NCBI RefSeq assembly: GCF_000204055.1
Contig: NW_006768813.1
Coordinates: forward strand, 384,606 to 448,605
Reading direction: 5' to 3'
From: Melampsora larici-populina 98AG31
Taxonomy: Eukaryota; Basidiomycota; Pucciniomycetes; Pucciniales; Melampsoraceae
Length of the DNA stretch: 64,000 bases
Shown here: piece by piece, positions 33,001 to 43,355 of the stretch
How positions within the stretch are numbered: position 1 is the first letter of the stretch
How the letters are laid out: the number at the start of each line of letters is the position of its first letter
The notes under the pieces: generated by a model
What the model was told of the DNA's origin: nothing
Database searches by the model: none
Seen by the model: only the letters and a program-made list of their open reading frames with translations
Program-made: the position numbers and the translations under genes

Positions 33001-34677
33001 GCTTTTTGGGCTGATATCAATGCTTTCATTGCCGGTGAAGACGACGAATTTTACGGATTCAGTACAATGCCAACCGTGAGGCTCATAAATGAACCAAAGA
33101 CTTACAAACAAGCTTTGAAATCACCACAAAAGAAAGAATGGATGGACGCAATGAACAAAGAACTTAAATCAATTGATCAAAGAAAAGTTTGGAAAATTGT
33201 GAAGAGACCAAAAGGTAGATCTGTAGTTGGTGGTCGATGGGTTTTCAGAATCAAACCTAACTTAGATGGATCAATTGCTAAATACAAAGCCCGCTATGTC
33301 GCAAAAGGGTTCTCACAAGTCCCTGGAATCGATTATCACGATACCTACTCACCCACAGGCAAACCAGCCTCACTCCGTTTGCTGTTTGCTGTTGCTGCAC
33401 TAAATGGATGGCCTGTTCATTCAATGGATGCAATTTGTGCATTCTTAAACAACAAACTCGACTATGAAATTTATATGGAACTGCCAGAAAATCTCAAAGA
33501 ACTGTATGATGATGATATGGTCGCTTGTCTATTAAGAACGATCTACGGTCTCAAGCAATCAGCAAAATATTGGAGTGATGATGTGACGGATTTTCTTAAA
33601 TCGATTGGATTCTTACAGTCTGAAGCAGATGCCTGTGTATTCATTCGAATATCATCTAATGGTACCAAATTCACTGCAATGTACATTCATGTTGACGACA
33701 TGGCGATTACTGGAAATGAAATTGAAGAAATCAAGAAATTAATTGCTAGCCGTTGGGAAATGGAAGACCTAGGTATCTCACATTGTATTGTAGGTATTCA
33801 AATCAGCAGAACATCCCAATTCTCATACGCCATTGGTCAACCCGCCATGATTGAAAGTGTATTGGAGAGATTTGGAATGATCAATTGTAAACCAGCAAGC
33901 ACACCACTTCCAGCCGATCAAAAGCTCAGCCGAGCCAGTGACTTTGACGCACAAGACTTTGCTCGCCAGAACCTACCATACAGAAACGGAGTTGGATCAT
34001 TGATGTACCTCTCTCAATGTACACGTCCCGACATAGCATACGCTGTTGGTGTGTTATCGCAGCACTTAGACAGACCCTCCCGTGCCCATTGGAACGCCCT
34101 CATTCACGTTTTACGATACCTCAGAGGAACCACCCACTTATTTATTGAATACTCTGCTGATGACAAAGGCTTATCAGGAAATCAATCTTGGAACTGTCCG
34201 TATGGTTTCTCTGATGCTGACTGGGCTGGAAATAAGGATAATCGCAGATCAACAACAGGTTATGTATTCAAGTTCTTAGGAGGAGCAATTAGTTGGAAAA
34301 GTCGCCTTCAACCAACAGTTGCGCTATCTAGCACAGAGGCCGAATACCGAGCAACAACCGAAGCCGGGCAAGAGGCTACCTGGCTGCAAAACCTACTCAT
34401 GTCTTTTGGTTTTGATATCACGCAACCTACTCGCCTTCATTGTGACAATCTTGGCGCCATCCACCTCACATCAAAGACCATCTTTCATGCTCGTACCAAA
34501 CACATCGAGATACAATATCACTGGATTCGGGAGTTGGTAAAGCGTGGAACAGTGGAACTGCAACACTGTCAATCTCACAAAATGATCGCGGACATGCTCA
34601 CTAAACCCTTGGGTAAGGCACCTTTCCAATGGTTAAGAAAATCTATTGGACTTCACCACCGTGAACCAACATCATAA
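30046..34677 (+). CDS. Ty1/copia Gag-Pol polyprotein, intact
   Basis: One frame of 1543 codons without interruption. Order: Gag with UBN2-like region (NYNHWALGIRRSLRTLCLDT, about residue 90), Cys-containing segment CTAERCVCKYGKDEC (about 310), aspartic protease GLADTGSSHHMF (about 430), GAG-pre-integrase LHNRLGHPNFAYLRKMI with CIACIKSKS (zinc-binding HHCC), integrase with VHVDLSGIVRG, FTLDQGSEF and AYTPEENGVSERSNKTI (D, D, E), then reverse transcriptase of the RVT_2 type (GGRWVFRIKPNLDGSIAKYK, YIHVDDMAITG as the YxDD-type active site) and RNase H (LSSTEAEYRATTEAGQEATW, DNLGAIHLTSKTIFHARTKH). The integrase-before-RT order defines copia. Gag and Pol share one frame, so the Gag:Pol ratio must be set by another means than frameshifting. 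Confidence 0.96.
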   Translation: MSSPIQAASPANTSADPEDLSLEDETIEQLSDSSDRSATSNHTVLPSSSNNPKTSVIMSSQTSPQPTTQKDFAVILNHNLSKLQATVILGKNNYNHWALGIRRSLRTLCLDTYLTSPEKSPDIIDEEHLANKECITNFILNRMDASNQAYVESKLQVRNNGEVDLEYEPSKLWTIVRSNKAPISEAAQFQLDNQLDEYRQDNKTTLEIHLAKFRELKDELMLAGGDLNDGQLARRLIKSLHPDNQIILSNVFDMVNPLTYDGVEQYILKKEKEIRNLPQFANLYKNQSFHPGAHFINRNNSQSRNNQFTRPKCTAERCVCKYGKDECFENPKNQDKKVRWQKELIKKGRWRGQIPNHLKTSSDSKMFEHRSSSSVQQDTDIDQECDELTDAMNSMNVTSDDSQPTVFHIDYFCSNKAVEAKVPSNLFGLADTGSSHHMFNNLKHFDPKSLTPNPDPSKRLNLAGGSDTLKIEKIGTAYLLDVDGKVMKFENSLYVPHLNKNLIAAGALIKKGVVSSINPTKPHLFELNLGKKTLFRGFFSGNLMIIKLVECPVRQIPYSASINQSDTLINLHNRLGHPNFAYLRKMIKEKMIDGISENFDLSKPDDCIACIKSKSERPPFSNSRPRAQNKLDNVHVDLSGIVRGYVNNNYLYYILFTDDLTGMRFVYFLKSKDKVSVFNALCAFITFAERQSERRVKCFTLDQGSEFFNSIFIPYCKEKGIWLHETAAYTPEENGVSERSNKTITYKARALLQHSNVPPSFCFEAVNTTVYLDNRTISLAYNQGKMTPFEGWYGRKPSISHIRTFGCGVEYIIRKPQRDGKFHAITRTAILLGFSTDNFNYRIYDLELKKIITSHDVKFREEFFPFRKTIKFNYEHLFSRKDLQDLEDSNPGFDTVINVDDDDYPTIINPQPDMNPIVTPESEPPSDNIGNSPAIQTIPSDNPVESEPPPGQATDSEENTTNQPTIRRSTRDRRVPDRFTPSTQHAFWADINAFIAGEDDEFYGFSTMPTVRLINEPKTYKQALKSPQKKEWMDAMNKELKSIDQRKVWKIVKRPKGRSVVGGRWVFRIKPNLDGSIAKYKARYVAKGFSQVPGIDYHDTYSPTGKPASLRLLFAVAALNGWPVHSMDAICAFLNNKLDYEIYMELPENLKELYDDDMVACLLRTIYGLKQSAKYWSDDVTDFLKSIGFLQSEADACVFIRISSNGTKFTAMYIHVDDMAITGNEIEEIKKLIASRWEMEDLGISHCIVGIQISRTSQFSYAIGQPAMIESVLERFGMINCKPASTPLPADQKLSRASDFDAQDFARQNLPYRNGVGSLMYLSQCTRPDIAYAVGVLSQHLDRPSRAHWNALIHVLRYLRGTTHLFIEYSADDKGLSGNQSWNCPYGFSDADWAGNKDNRRSTTGYVFKFLGGAISWKSRLQPTVALSSTEAEYRATTEAGQEATWLQNLLMSFGFDITQPTRLHCDNLGAIHLTSKTIFHARTKHIEIQYHWIRELVKRGTVELQHCQSHKMIADMLTKPLGKAPFQWLRKSIGLHHREPTS

Positions 34678-34789
34678 TATTCAATTCATTTTAATCATTT
34701 TTTCTCCTCTTCTTTCTTTCTTTTATATCTTTCTTGATTTTCATTCTATATTCTATTTCATTTAGTCTCCTGTTTAGTTTGTCGTGCTT

Positions 34790-34798
34790 GAGGGGGCG
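34790..34798 (+). other. Polypurine tract of the copia element
   Basis: GAGGGGGCG directly before the 3' LTR, the plus-strand primer position. Confidence 0.7.
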
Positions 34799-35454
34799 TG
34801 TTAGAATACAACCTACGTAGTCAAACCCGCCAAACTACTTACAACTCAATTAAGATCACATACTGAATTCAAAACTTAAATCTCAAACTTAAACTTAAAC
34901 TCAAACCTAACCAATCCATGTATCACTTTTAAATACTCCCATTCATCCACGATCGTCACTTTCTCCTCATCAGTTCACTGAGGAACAAAGTGGCGTGTAA
35001 GTGGATTCATACTGATTTCTTCTTCAAATCCGAATAAACAATTATTGATCTATTTTTATATCTATCACTCTATTTTCTCTTCAGACCTTTGTTGTTTTCT
35101 CTCACCTCTGTTAGGTGTGATTATTTTTCGTCTTCGGTGTTCAGAACCGTTAAGACTAACGCCCGATTGCTGGCATTATAAGGTTAGAACATATCATCAT
35201 ATGAAATAATAATAATCAGTTCACTGAGGAACAAAGTGGCGTACCTTTGTTGTTTTCTCTCACCTCTGTTAGGTGTGATTATTTTTCGTCTTCGGTGTTC
35301 AGAACCGTTAAGACTAACGCCCGATTGCTGGCATTATAAGGTGTGATTATTTTTCGTCTTCGGTGTTCAGAACTGTTAAGACTAACGCCCGATTGCTGGC
35401 ATTATAAGGTGTATCTCACCATTCCGGTGACTCGAGTTTCTTTAGTTCTTCGCA
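34799..35454 (+). repeat. 3' LTR of the copia element
   Basis: Same length as the 5' LTR. I see only two differences (AAACTTAAATC against AAACGTAAATC near the start, and GAACTGTTAAG against GAACCGTTAAG in the third internal block), which indicates a recent insertion. Confidence 0.95.
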
Positions 35455-36562
35455 GTTCTTGAATAACCCTCCTTGTTATTTCATCGCCTCGTCACACGCT
35501 TGTAACAGATGGATCAAAAGTTTGTTGAGATGAAAAAAAAGGTGGTTGGAACACTTAATCAGAAAAAAAGCGCCATGAAGCAAAAAAAGAACCGTTTGAA
35601 AAAAGCGGCCCTGATTTTTAAAGGTCTTAAAACACAATTTTTAGGGCGTCTGTGAAAGCGCGGACAAGGAATTTATGGATCATACGACCTAAAAAAACAG
35701 TTCGGGAATTTGCGTCACGCAGGATCGCAACTCTCTAGTTGAACTGCCCTAATGGTGTTGTTGGTCAAAACTTAGATCAAAGCAGAGATTGAGCTTTCTT
35801 AGTCAAGAAAGGAGCCAAATATAAAAATCATTGAGCAACCAAAGATAACAAAAGTTGCTTTGGAAACATTTCCCATTACAATGAAGAGTTGAGAGTAAAG
35901 CAAATACAAGAGAAGAATTTACAAAGAAAAAATGAGGAAAACATTGGTACAAATGCAAGTCAAAAAGGAGGCAAATTGTGAAAGGATCAATGACCTAGGA
36001 CCAAATGACAAAGAACAGGACTTTTCACATGTTAGTAACTTGAAACATTTTTATATTTAGATCATTGTTTAAACCATCTACACATTCACTTTTTAGAAAA
36101 ACAAATTCTACAGCAAATACAAAACCCCAGCATCTCGCATTTAAATTGAAACTTTCTTCAAAACACACCTTGAAGTCTGATTTCCACTGCATCACTTTTT
36201 GGTTCTTTGACATTTGCTTTTGTTTTTTTCCTTATTGCTCAAAAATAATTATAATAGTTTGAACTTCATTTCACTGGAAGAACTCAACAGTTAATGGCTA
36301 GTCTAGAATTATTTAAAAACCTTCTCTTTGTTAAGAAGATCTCATTGTAAACACCCAGAGTAGAATTTCAACCAACCCTGAGGTAGGATTACTTGCTGTA
36401 GCCACCTGTAGAATACCCTGGATATATTAACTTCATCTGATGAGTACTAGGATCTTTTGATCTTTTGAAACTGGTGCTGCCATCTTTGTCTATATCCAAG
36501 ATCAATAAAAACAGTCAGTAGCAAATATGAAGATTTGATTGGGCACAAATCACATACTGTTT

Positions 36563-36960
36563 TATTTTTTGGGGGGGATTGGGCTCTGAGTCACTCTCCC
36601 TGCTCCTGTTTACCTTGTTGTTTTTTGTTGTCCTTGTCTTGATCTCCAATTGGAGAATTGGTAGCAATTCTTCTGATGGACTCAGATCCAAATGGGATCA
36701 GATCTGCAATAAAAATAGTTTGATTTCTTGCTGAGGTCAAACAAATTACTGATCATACCATCTTGTCCATCTTTGTCTTCATCATCAGTTCCTGATGGAT
36801 TTTGTTGCTTCTGCCTCTGAGTGCCAAACCCTTCATTACCATTAGCACACACTTTGTTTGCAGGGATGATTGCCAAAATGGCTTGATAACTAGGGAATCT
36901 GTTGTTCTTGATAGGTATTGTGTTGATGTTCCCAGACTAAAATAGTGAGGAAGATGGTGA
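36563..36960 (-). pseudogene. Unrecognised coding fragment with acidic, Lys/Gln-rich tail
   Basis: A spliced reading is possible: after an acceptor at about 36946, SGNINTIPIKNNRFPSYQAI... to DKDGQD, a GTATGA donor, then DLIPFGSESIRRIATNSPIG and a charged tail QDKDNKKQQGKQEQGE before a stop. No start and no family recognised. It may be part of a repeated rust-specific family or of an old transposon. Confidence 0.25.
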
Positions 36961-38061
36961 GAAAATAAAGATGATAAGACCACCCACTATCATGAGGGTG
37001 ATTTATTGTAGAGTTTGCGGTCCTGGGTACAAGATTTAAGCATGTGTTTCTACTAAAGTTGGTAACCACATTAAATCCACTATGGATTGATGTAACATCT
37101 GTTTACCAATGATAAATCACTGTGAATCAACCAGATCCACGGTGGTAAGATTTTGACATGAAATAACTTATTTCTCATAACTTTCATCCAAAAAAATATC
37201 TGTAAAATACCTGCTCAGAGTTCCTTGAAAAGACTGGTCAACAGCCTTTTGACGTCTTCAAACAACAATGAGGAACAACAAGAGTATGGCCAACTTGTCT
37301 TTGACTTCTTGTTTAATAAACTGCACTGTGAACCACCTCCACCTCCTCAGAATCACATCCAAGTAGACCAATACTGCACTCAATGTGCTCAGAAGCTATA
37401 TTATGATGACTATTCCACACATAACACTAGATGTGAAGTAATTTTCAAAATTAGATTCCAGATGAGTAAAGAACTCTGCTTTGGAATAATTAAGTTATAA
37501 TTACATGATTGATTTTGGATCATGAAATCCTTAGAAAGGAAGATTTTAATCCAGATGAATTCTTATTATCAAAAGGACATGCATCTTTGAATGAATGATT
37601 GAAGATTTCATCAGGTTAGGAATGGGATTGGGAGGAACAATTGAAAGAAGTATGATTCAAATCAAAACACCATTTGAAGATTGCAAAGAACACTTGAAGT
37701 TGAGCTTTGAAGTGCAAGCTTTGGAATTGAAGTTTTGAGGTTGCAGTTTTAAAGGTGCGGGTTTGAATAATGCAGTTGTTGACCAATTGGATGCATCAAG
37801 TCCTACAATAAATCAAGTGGTAGGCCGGCATACATTAACAAGCAGCTGCAAGACTTGACACAGTTGTATGGACCACAGGTCTAAAACAGGTCCATAGTTC
37901 CCCTGTCTGTATTTTAGCAATAAAGTTATGCTAAATCACCTGGTGACCACACCCATAGTGGCTGCTCTAAGGAAAAAGGAAATACATAAAATTCAAGATG
38001 AGGAGATAAAATCAAGAAAAGTGTTACTCAACCTTAATCCATTCATGTCATCAGTCTTTAT

Positions 38062-38764
38062 CAGTGCTTACTATGCCCATTATGATCTTTACCCCAGGGG
38101 CTCCAGATGAGGCAGTAATCTTGTCGTGTGCCCTGTAAGTACTTTGAGCTAGGTTTGTAAGACTGGTAATGGCCAGGATAGTCAGCTGAGATGAAGTTAA
38201 GATTGAAGAGGGAGATGAAAGTACCGACCTTTTGGATGCGATTCTTTAACTGGTTCAATGGTTCATTGAGTTTGAATCTTTCGTTGTAATCAACAAATAC
38301 TTGCTTCTACCCCACAGTCTTGAGTCCTCCATTGGGGCTGTGTCCAAGATTGACTTGATGGCAAAACTCGCCAATCAACCAAACAGTCCATTGCTGCTTC
38401 CATGTCCCACCACTTGTAATAATCTGTTCTTCTGAATAATTTTGCTCATTCTTATCATCTTCTTCATTCTTGTCATTCTTGTTCTTATCATTTGTCTTGC
38501 TCTTGTCATTTTTCTTCTTCTTTTCAACTGACTTCTTCTTTTGTTTTGATTTGTTTTGATTTCAGATTTCAATTTTTTGTTTTTATTGGTCGGAGCGGCT
38601 TTTGTCGAAGTCAATGGTTGATTAAAGGCTTCTTGATCGCTGCTACTGGTGTCTGGATTGTTGTCAAACATGGGGTACCATATGTACCCCATTAACACTT
38701 GTAATACTTTAAACAGCCAGCACGCGTCCTTTTCCCCACAGGGGTTTTTACCGGAGCGGAGCAC
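38062..38764 (-). pseudogene. Unrecognised decayed coding region, frameshift and in-frame TAG
   Basis: One frame reads MLRSGKNPCGEKDACWLFKV... to a Lys-rich stretch; the neighbouring frame then continues with repeated KNDK-type residues (about 38450-38520), GGTWKQQWTVWLIGEFCHQV, a TAG and KQVFVDYNERFKLNEPLNQL. The coherent look across a frame change and a stop (CAG to TAG would explain the latter) suggests a dead gene. No family recognised. Confidence 0.3.
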
Positions 38765-39201
38765 AAGTAGTTACAGTGCCTGATAGCCTACGGCTCAGGA
38801 GGCACTATAAGCAATGCATTAAAAAAAAAAGGTCGACTAGGACGAGATGACAGAAGGGAATGGTAATCGAGATGGTCAATAACCGCAAAGCCGTATCATA
38901 TGCAGTTGTAGAATCGTTGCACGGTTTCGGAGGTTTTGTGATGGGTTCTGATCGAATTGTCAAATTGGACTTTCCCAATTGATTATTATAAGCATTCTGT
39001 ACAATTCTAGAGTGCTTGTAAATAACAATTCAAACGCATTTCACACTCTGTGATACTGTGATACCTACTCCGTGTGAAATGGCCGGTCTTAATTACTGAT
39101 CAAAGTTCCTCGTTACTATTTATCCTTTCAAATCCAATTCTAATAGTCACTTCGGCATCCTTCATTGCTTTCAATTTGAATAACCAATTCTCTCCAACAC
39201 C

Positions 39202-40383
39202 ATGACTCAAGATCAACCTGCTAACTCAGACACCATTTATCTCAATCACATCATCTCGCAAATTCACTCTAATCTTTCCCTTCTCTTGTCTCAAGACAAG
39301 GTCTGTCCATCAATCAATTATCCATTGTTACCTTGAAGTTCACCATCAATCTTTGCTTTCTTAGATATCTAATACCGATGTCGCTTTCATCAAAGCTAAA
39401 CTGCCGGCCCTAGCGTCGAACCAATCAGCCACTCAAGATGCTCGCACATCTATGCCTTCTATTCCAACAAGTCAATATCAACAGCCAGTTGCTATGCCCG
39501 TCAGTCAGCCAGCCCCTCCAACTCAACCGAACCCTCCGTCATCAAATCAAACAAACCCCACCGGTGGTCAGAAATCAAATGACAACTATAAGAGGGCCAA
39601 GGCTGTATGGACGTACTCAGGATCTGCTCCAGACGATTTGAGCTTCCAGAAGGGCGACATCATAGTCATTCTAGCTGAAGAGAACGCAGACTGGTGGAGA
39701 GGAGAGGTGATCGGAAGCCAACGCCCAGCCGGGTTATTTCCTAGTAATGTCCGCTCTATATATCCTTAAGACCATGTAGTCGGCGTCTCAGTCTTCTGAA
39801 CTACAGTATTCGTCCTACAGCATGTTGATGTCATCCCATCATCCAACGAGCCAGCTGTTATGCAACCACCAGTCAACAATCAAACTTCTGCGCAGCCGTA
39901 CAGTCAGTATCAACACAACCCACCTCCTACGCAATATGCCCCACCCATGACGTCAAATTATTCGAACGGGCACCCGCAACCTTCATACGCCCCAGCACCG
40001 CATTGGCAAGCTCCACCGTATCATCATGGTCAGTACCAAGGTGACATCAAAGCTCCTCCAATGTCAGGACACATGGCCCCCCCACCCCTACAACATACTC
40101 AAAGTGCTCCACCTACTCAAGTCGTGGTAGAGAAACCCAAGGTTAGCAATCTTGATCATACCTGAATAAGCACTCGACGCCCAAATCATTGACAAGGATG
40201 CTTTCTTGGATTAGAAAAAACCTTTCCAAGGAAGACTTGGTCAAGCCCTTGTGGGAGGAGCTGGTTTCGGAGCTGGCTCTGCTGTAGCTAGTCACGTCGG
40301 TATGTCACATTCATGCACTTCACCCTTCATTTGGACTTGCTGACACAGCTTTTTATTGCATCCTAGTGAACGCCATTCTTTGA
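39202..40383 (+). CDS. SH3-domain protein of the LSB1/PIN3 type, five exons
   Basis: Exons 39202-39300, 39365-39748, 39821-40141, 40215-40299, 40367-40383; 301 residues, phases consistent. N-terminus: helical pair (IYLNHIISQIHSNLSLLLSQ and ISNTDVAFIKAKLPALA), as in fungal Lsb1/Pin3. SH3 domain at about residues 108-166 (AKAVWTYSGSAPDDLSF, KGDIIVILAEENADWWRGEV, AGLFPSNHVDVIP). Then a Pro/Gln/Tyr-rich region (about 170-268) and a conserved C-terminal patch KPFQGRLGQALVGGAGFGAG ending VVNAIL. In yeast these small SH3 proteins bind Las17/WASP and regulate actin patches; Pin3 can also influence prion formation. Function here is inferred from architecture. The intron joining AAT to CAT (donor GTCCGC) is weak but completes the SH3 strand; without it the frame stops at once. 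Confidence 0.85.
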
Positions 40384-41611
40384 GATTTCTATTTGGTCCA
40401 GCGTTTTCCTGTATCTTGTATCCTTTGCAATAATTAGTAACTCCATATTGTCTTTCTTTTCTAGAATTCCTTTGTATATGCGAATTTACAAGCTTGTTAA
40501 TTGACATTCGCGTCGCTGAGGGTGCCCACGTCGCTGAGAATGCTTGATGTGGTGGTGATGTATGTTGACCGTTGAGAGATTCTCATCTCACTGCTCACCC
40601 TACATTCAAACCTTGAGGAATAAACCTAAAAGAGTCCCCTTCCGGAATCGATACCCACACTAGGTTCATGATGGTCATTAAGGTTTTTGACTGCTGTGCT
40701 AGGCACTCAGAGCAACGAAACAAAATTGCATACATGATGATGCATCTTCAGCTCACTATGAGACATGATAGAGTGAGGAAAGGCACTGAATGTCCAATCT
40801 TCTCGCTTTGGCACTCTCGTTAGCCCAACACGCACCGATCGGTGCACAATCCTGCCAAAACATCATTTACTTCGTTTGCACAGCTGCAAATGGACGCGTA
40901 AATCACTCTTTGAAAGAATGTCGTGCGTCTGCAACATCGCGTCTCATCTGTCACATTATAATTGCACTGTCTTGTCTCCTGAAGACGTCATCCCAAAACA
41001 GATTGCTCACTCTCCAAAATCACCTTTGCGTCGGTAGCTATTGGGGTATGCCTCAGTCTAGTATAGACATCATGACTTGTACTCGACTTTGCGGAACCTT
41101 GCAACATGCTCATGTAGTATTACAGAATACCAGGGACCGACTGCATCGCTTCTGCGTTTGTGGCTGGATATGATACTCACACACAAACTTTCAGTATCAA
41201 GTTCTGAGGGGTCACGAAAAATAGAGATGTTGTACGGTTTTGGGTAAATCACCCCAACTTAAGAGCGGATTTAACCTAATGACACGACAAGTAGACAGGA
41301 TATGCATCGATCCACAAAAACAAATTGAACAAACTTGCACAAAACGAAATACAGACAATTTACAGAGCGATTTGAAGAGAGAGAAAAGAGCGTTTGTAAA
41401 AAAGACAGATTGCAATAAGGTACTGATAGACAAAAGAACGGCTAAAAGAGGAAAAAAAACCCAAAGAAATGAAAGCAGCAGTAAAAACACAAATCGGAGT
41501 CCTTTATCTATTTAAACTCTAAGAACGATAATACTCCGTCATATTGACTTGGGCGTAGAAATGATTCAGAAAATGTGAAACCGTTAAAGGACATCCTGCT
41601 ATCGACTTGGT
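40384..41611. other. Intergenic between two convergent genes
   Basis: 3' flanks of the SH3 gene (plus) and the MADS gene (minus). Frames such as 40790-41173 show no domain and have host-unlike composition; judged chance. Confidence 0.4.
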
Positions 41612-43355
41612 TCAATGCATGGTGTTTTGCCACCCTTGATCAGGAGTATCTAGGTTGTAACTCCTACCTTCGATGTCAGAACCCTCTTCATTCACGTAAG
41701 TTCCAGATGGACGTATGTTTTCATAAGACTCGTTCTCTCCGTATTGAGAAAGTGATGATTGCATGTTGGTCGAACGGTTAGGAGGCCCGTTGGCGGGCCC
41801 TGCGCTCATAGGGCCATCGGAAGATGTACCACGGTTTTCATAAGGTTGAGATAACACTAACGGTTCCAAGAAGCTCGCGGCGTTGGGGTGACCGGCGTTG
41901 CTGACGGCTGTGGTTGGTCTGAGAGCGCCCCCACTTGAAGGAATAGCTTGCCACTGCCCATGACCCAAGATAGAGTTATCAGGTGACTGACGATGAAACG
42001 GCGCTCCAGTGCTGATGTTGGGATAAGGAATTCCTGCTACACTCCCGTTGTTTAACGCAAATGATGTATTTCCTCTTCCCTGGATCGATGCAGATGTGAG
42101 CGATGGAGAAGGCTGGAACAAGCCTCGAGGGTTCGAAGGATTCCAATCAGACAAGACATCCGTTGATGATCCGACACTGCCACCATTTGGACCCATGTTA
42201 GAGCCGACGCTGTGATATTCTGAAGGTCGACTATGACCCCCCGTTTGCCACTGAACCCTAGGAGACGCATTGGAATTGTTGTTTGCTAGTCTTTGCATCG
42301 GAGAGTCGGAGCTTGCGCGTGCAGACTTGTCGGAAATGGACAAAGCTTGATTGGTAGAAGAAGGGTTTACGGACATTGAACTGTTTGATTGGGGTGACGA
42401 GGATAACGGATGTGAAAGACCATAAGAGGCTTGGGGGCGACGGTTTATCGACGAGTTCGTACCATAAGGATACATGGGCGCATGGGAAGAAGCCACATGA
42501 TGAGTCGTTGGTGAGCCTCTAGGTCCCGTGTCAAGGGTTGAGATGAGTGATCCTTGCATGTTTTGGGGTCCAGATCCATAAGCACCCGTCATACCTGAGG
42601 GCGCACCAGGCATGAGTGCACCATAACGCTGTAAGAGATATACACATCATACGTAAGCATAAATGCGCTGCATGTCCATAAGCGGAACAGCAAAATGGGG
42701 CTTACTAAACAGTTTTGAATGTAGGTTTCGCCAGCAGACTCGGTGACCATGGGCTGGAGCTTGGCTAGAGCAAAGAACGATTCAAAGGGTTGGTAATGTT
42801 CAAGATGATGTGTGTTCAAGCGCTACGTACGTGTTGCAAAAGTATACGCTTTGTGATCACTATCTTTAGGTGCCACAATCAGCATCACTTCACATCCTGT
42901 CAGGACCGATATCTCATTCGCCTGTTTGTTTAACAAGGTGCACGGAAGGCGAGTAGTGTTAACAAATGCGTAGACAGAAACTATCACGAAGAAGCATGAA
43001 GATAAACAAGATTGACCTTTTTAAAAATACCGTTCTTGCGCTTGCCAAAGGTTATATTCCTTCTGCTCTTGTCTTGGATGTACTCAATCTTGATTTGACG
43101 TCGCGGCTGGGTTGATTTGCTTCTTCCTTTACGCCGTTTAGAGCCAGAACCATTTACTTCGCCGTCTTCGTCATCTGACTCGGTGGAAAGCTCAGCCAGT
43201 TCCTCGGCAGTCTGTGGTACAAGGGTGCCTCCGAGATCGGAAGCGGTGAGCGCCGGTGTAGATTCTTGTTCAACCGACGGTTGAACGGAATTGCTAGGAA
43301 GCGGCTTTTTCGTGCGAGAAGAAGATGAGTTGAGAGTACCTGATGCGGAGTCCAT
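41612..43355 (-). CDS. Mcm1/SRF-type MADS-box transcription factor, four exons
   Basis: Exons 43017-43355, 42831-42921, 42706-42764, 41612-42628; 501 residues. An acidic/Ser N-terminal part (TESDDEDGEVNGSG) and KRRK precede the MADS box at about residues 84-142: RRQIKIEYIQDKSRRNITFG, KRKNGIFKK, then after the first intron ANEISVLTGCEVMLIVAPKD, YTFATPKLQPMVTESAGETY. This is the SRF/Mcm1 class (type I), which binds CArG/P-box DNA as a dimer and, in basidiomycetes, regulates mating, cell-type and metabolic genes with partner factors. The remaining 340 residues are Ser/Asn/Gly/Pro-rich, low complexity, typical of fungal Mcm1 activation tails. Joins are supported by phase and by recovery of the family motif YTF-TPKLQP across the second intron. 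Confidence 0.92.

Larger units (their letters stand above)
29354..35454 (+). mobile_element. Complete Ty1/copia LTR retrotransposon, 6.1 kb
   Basis: Two 656-bp LTRs (29354-30009 and 34799-35454), which I find to differ at only two places, a tRNA-iMet-type primer site, one intact gag-pol frame and a polypurine tract. The right flank starts GTTCT; the left flank shows TTCT next to the N gap, so the 5-bp duplication is GTTCT with its first base hidden. It is inserted in the 5' part of the Harbinger transposase gene. All parts needed for autonomous movement are present. Confidence 0.95.
24998..35750. mobile_element. PIF/Harbinger-type transposon containing a nested copia element
   Basis: Ends are inverted repeats AGGGCAGTTCAAGTAGAG (left) and AGGGCAGTTCAACTAGAG (right, read inward), flanked by the 3-bp direct repeat AAT (24995-24997, 35751-35753), as expected for this superfamily (3-bp duplications). 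Without the 6.1-kb copia element and its duplication the element is about 4.6 kb plus the unknown content of the N gap. It carries the usual two genes in convergent order: an accessory DNA-binding-type protein (plus, 25555-27338) and a DDE_Tnp_4 transposase (minus, 27994 upward). Both carry in-frame stops. Confidence 0.82.
35754..39201. other. Gene-poor stretch with possible decayed coding fragments
   Basis: No intact gene. Two minus-strand fragments are listed separately (36563-36960 and 38062-38764). The remainder is AT-rich with short chance frames. 38900-39200 is the 5' flank of the SH3 gene. Confidence 0.35.

Noticed and set aside
40640..40700. tRNA-like stretch (TCGATACCCACACTAGG)
   Set aside because: No complementary T-arm or acceptor stem could be formed.
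40790..41173. 127-codon plus-strand frame
   Set aside because: No recognisable family and located between two convergent 3' ends.
42052..42270. Minus-strand frame overlapping the MADS gene
   Set aside because: Alternative frame within the low-complexity tail of the real gene.
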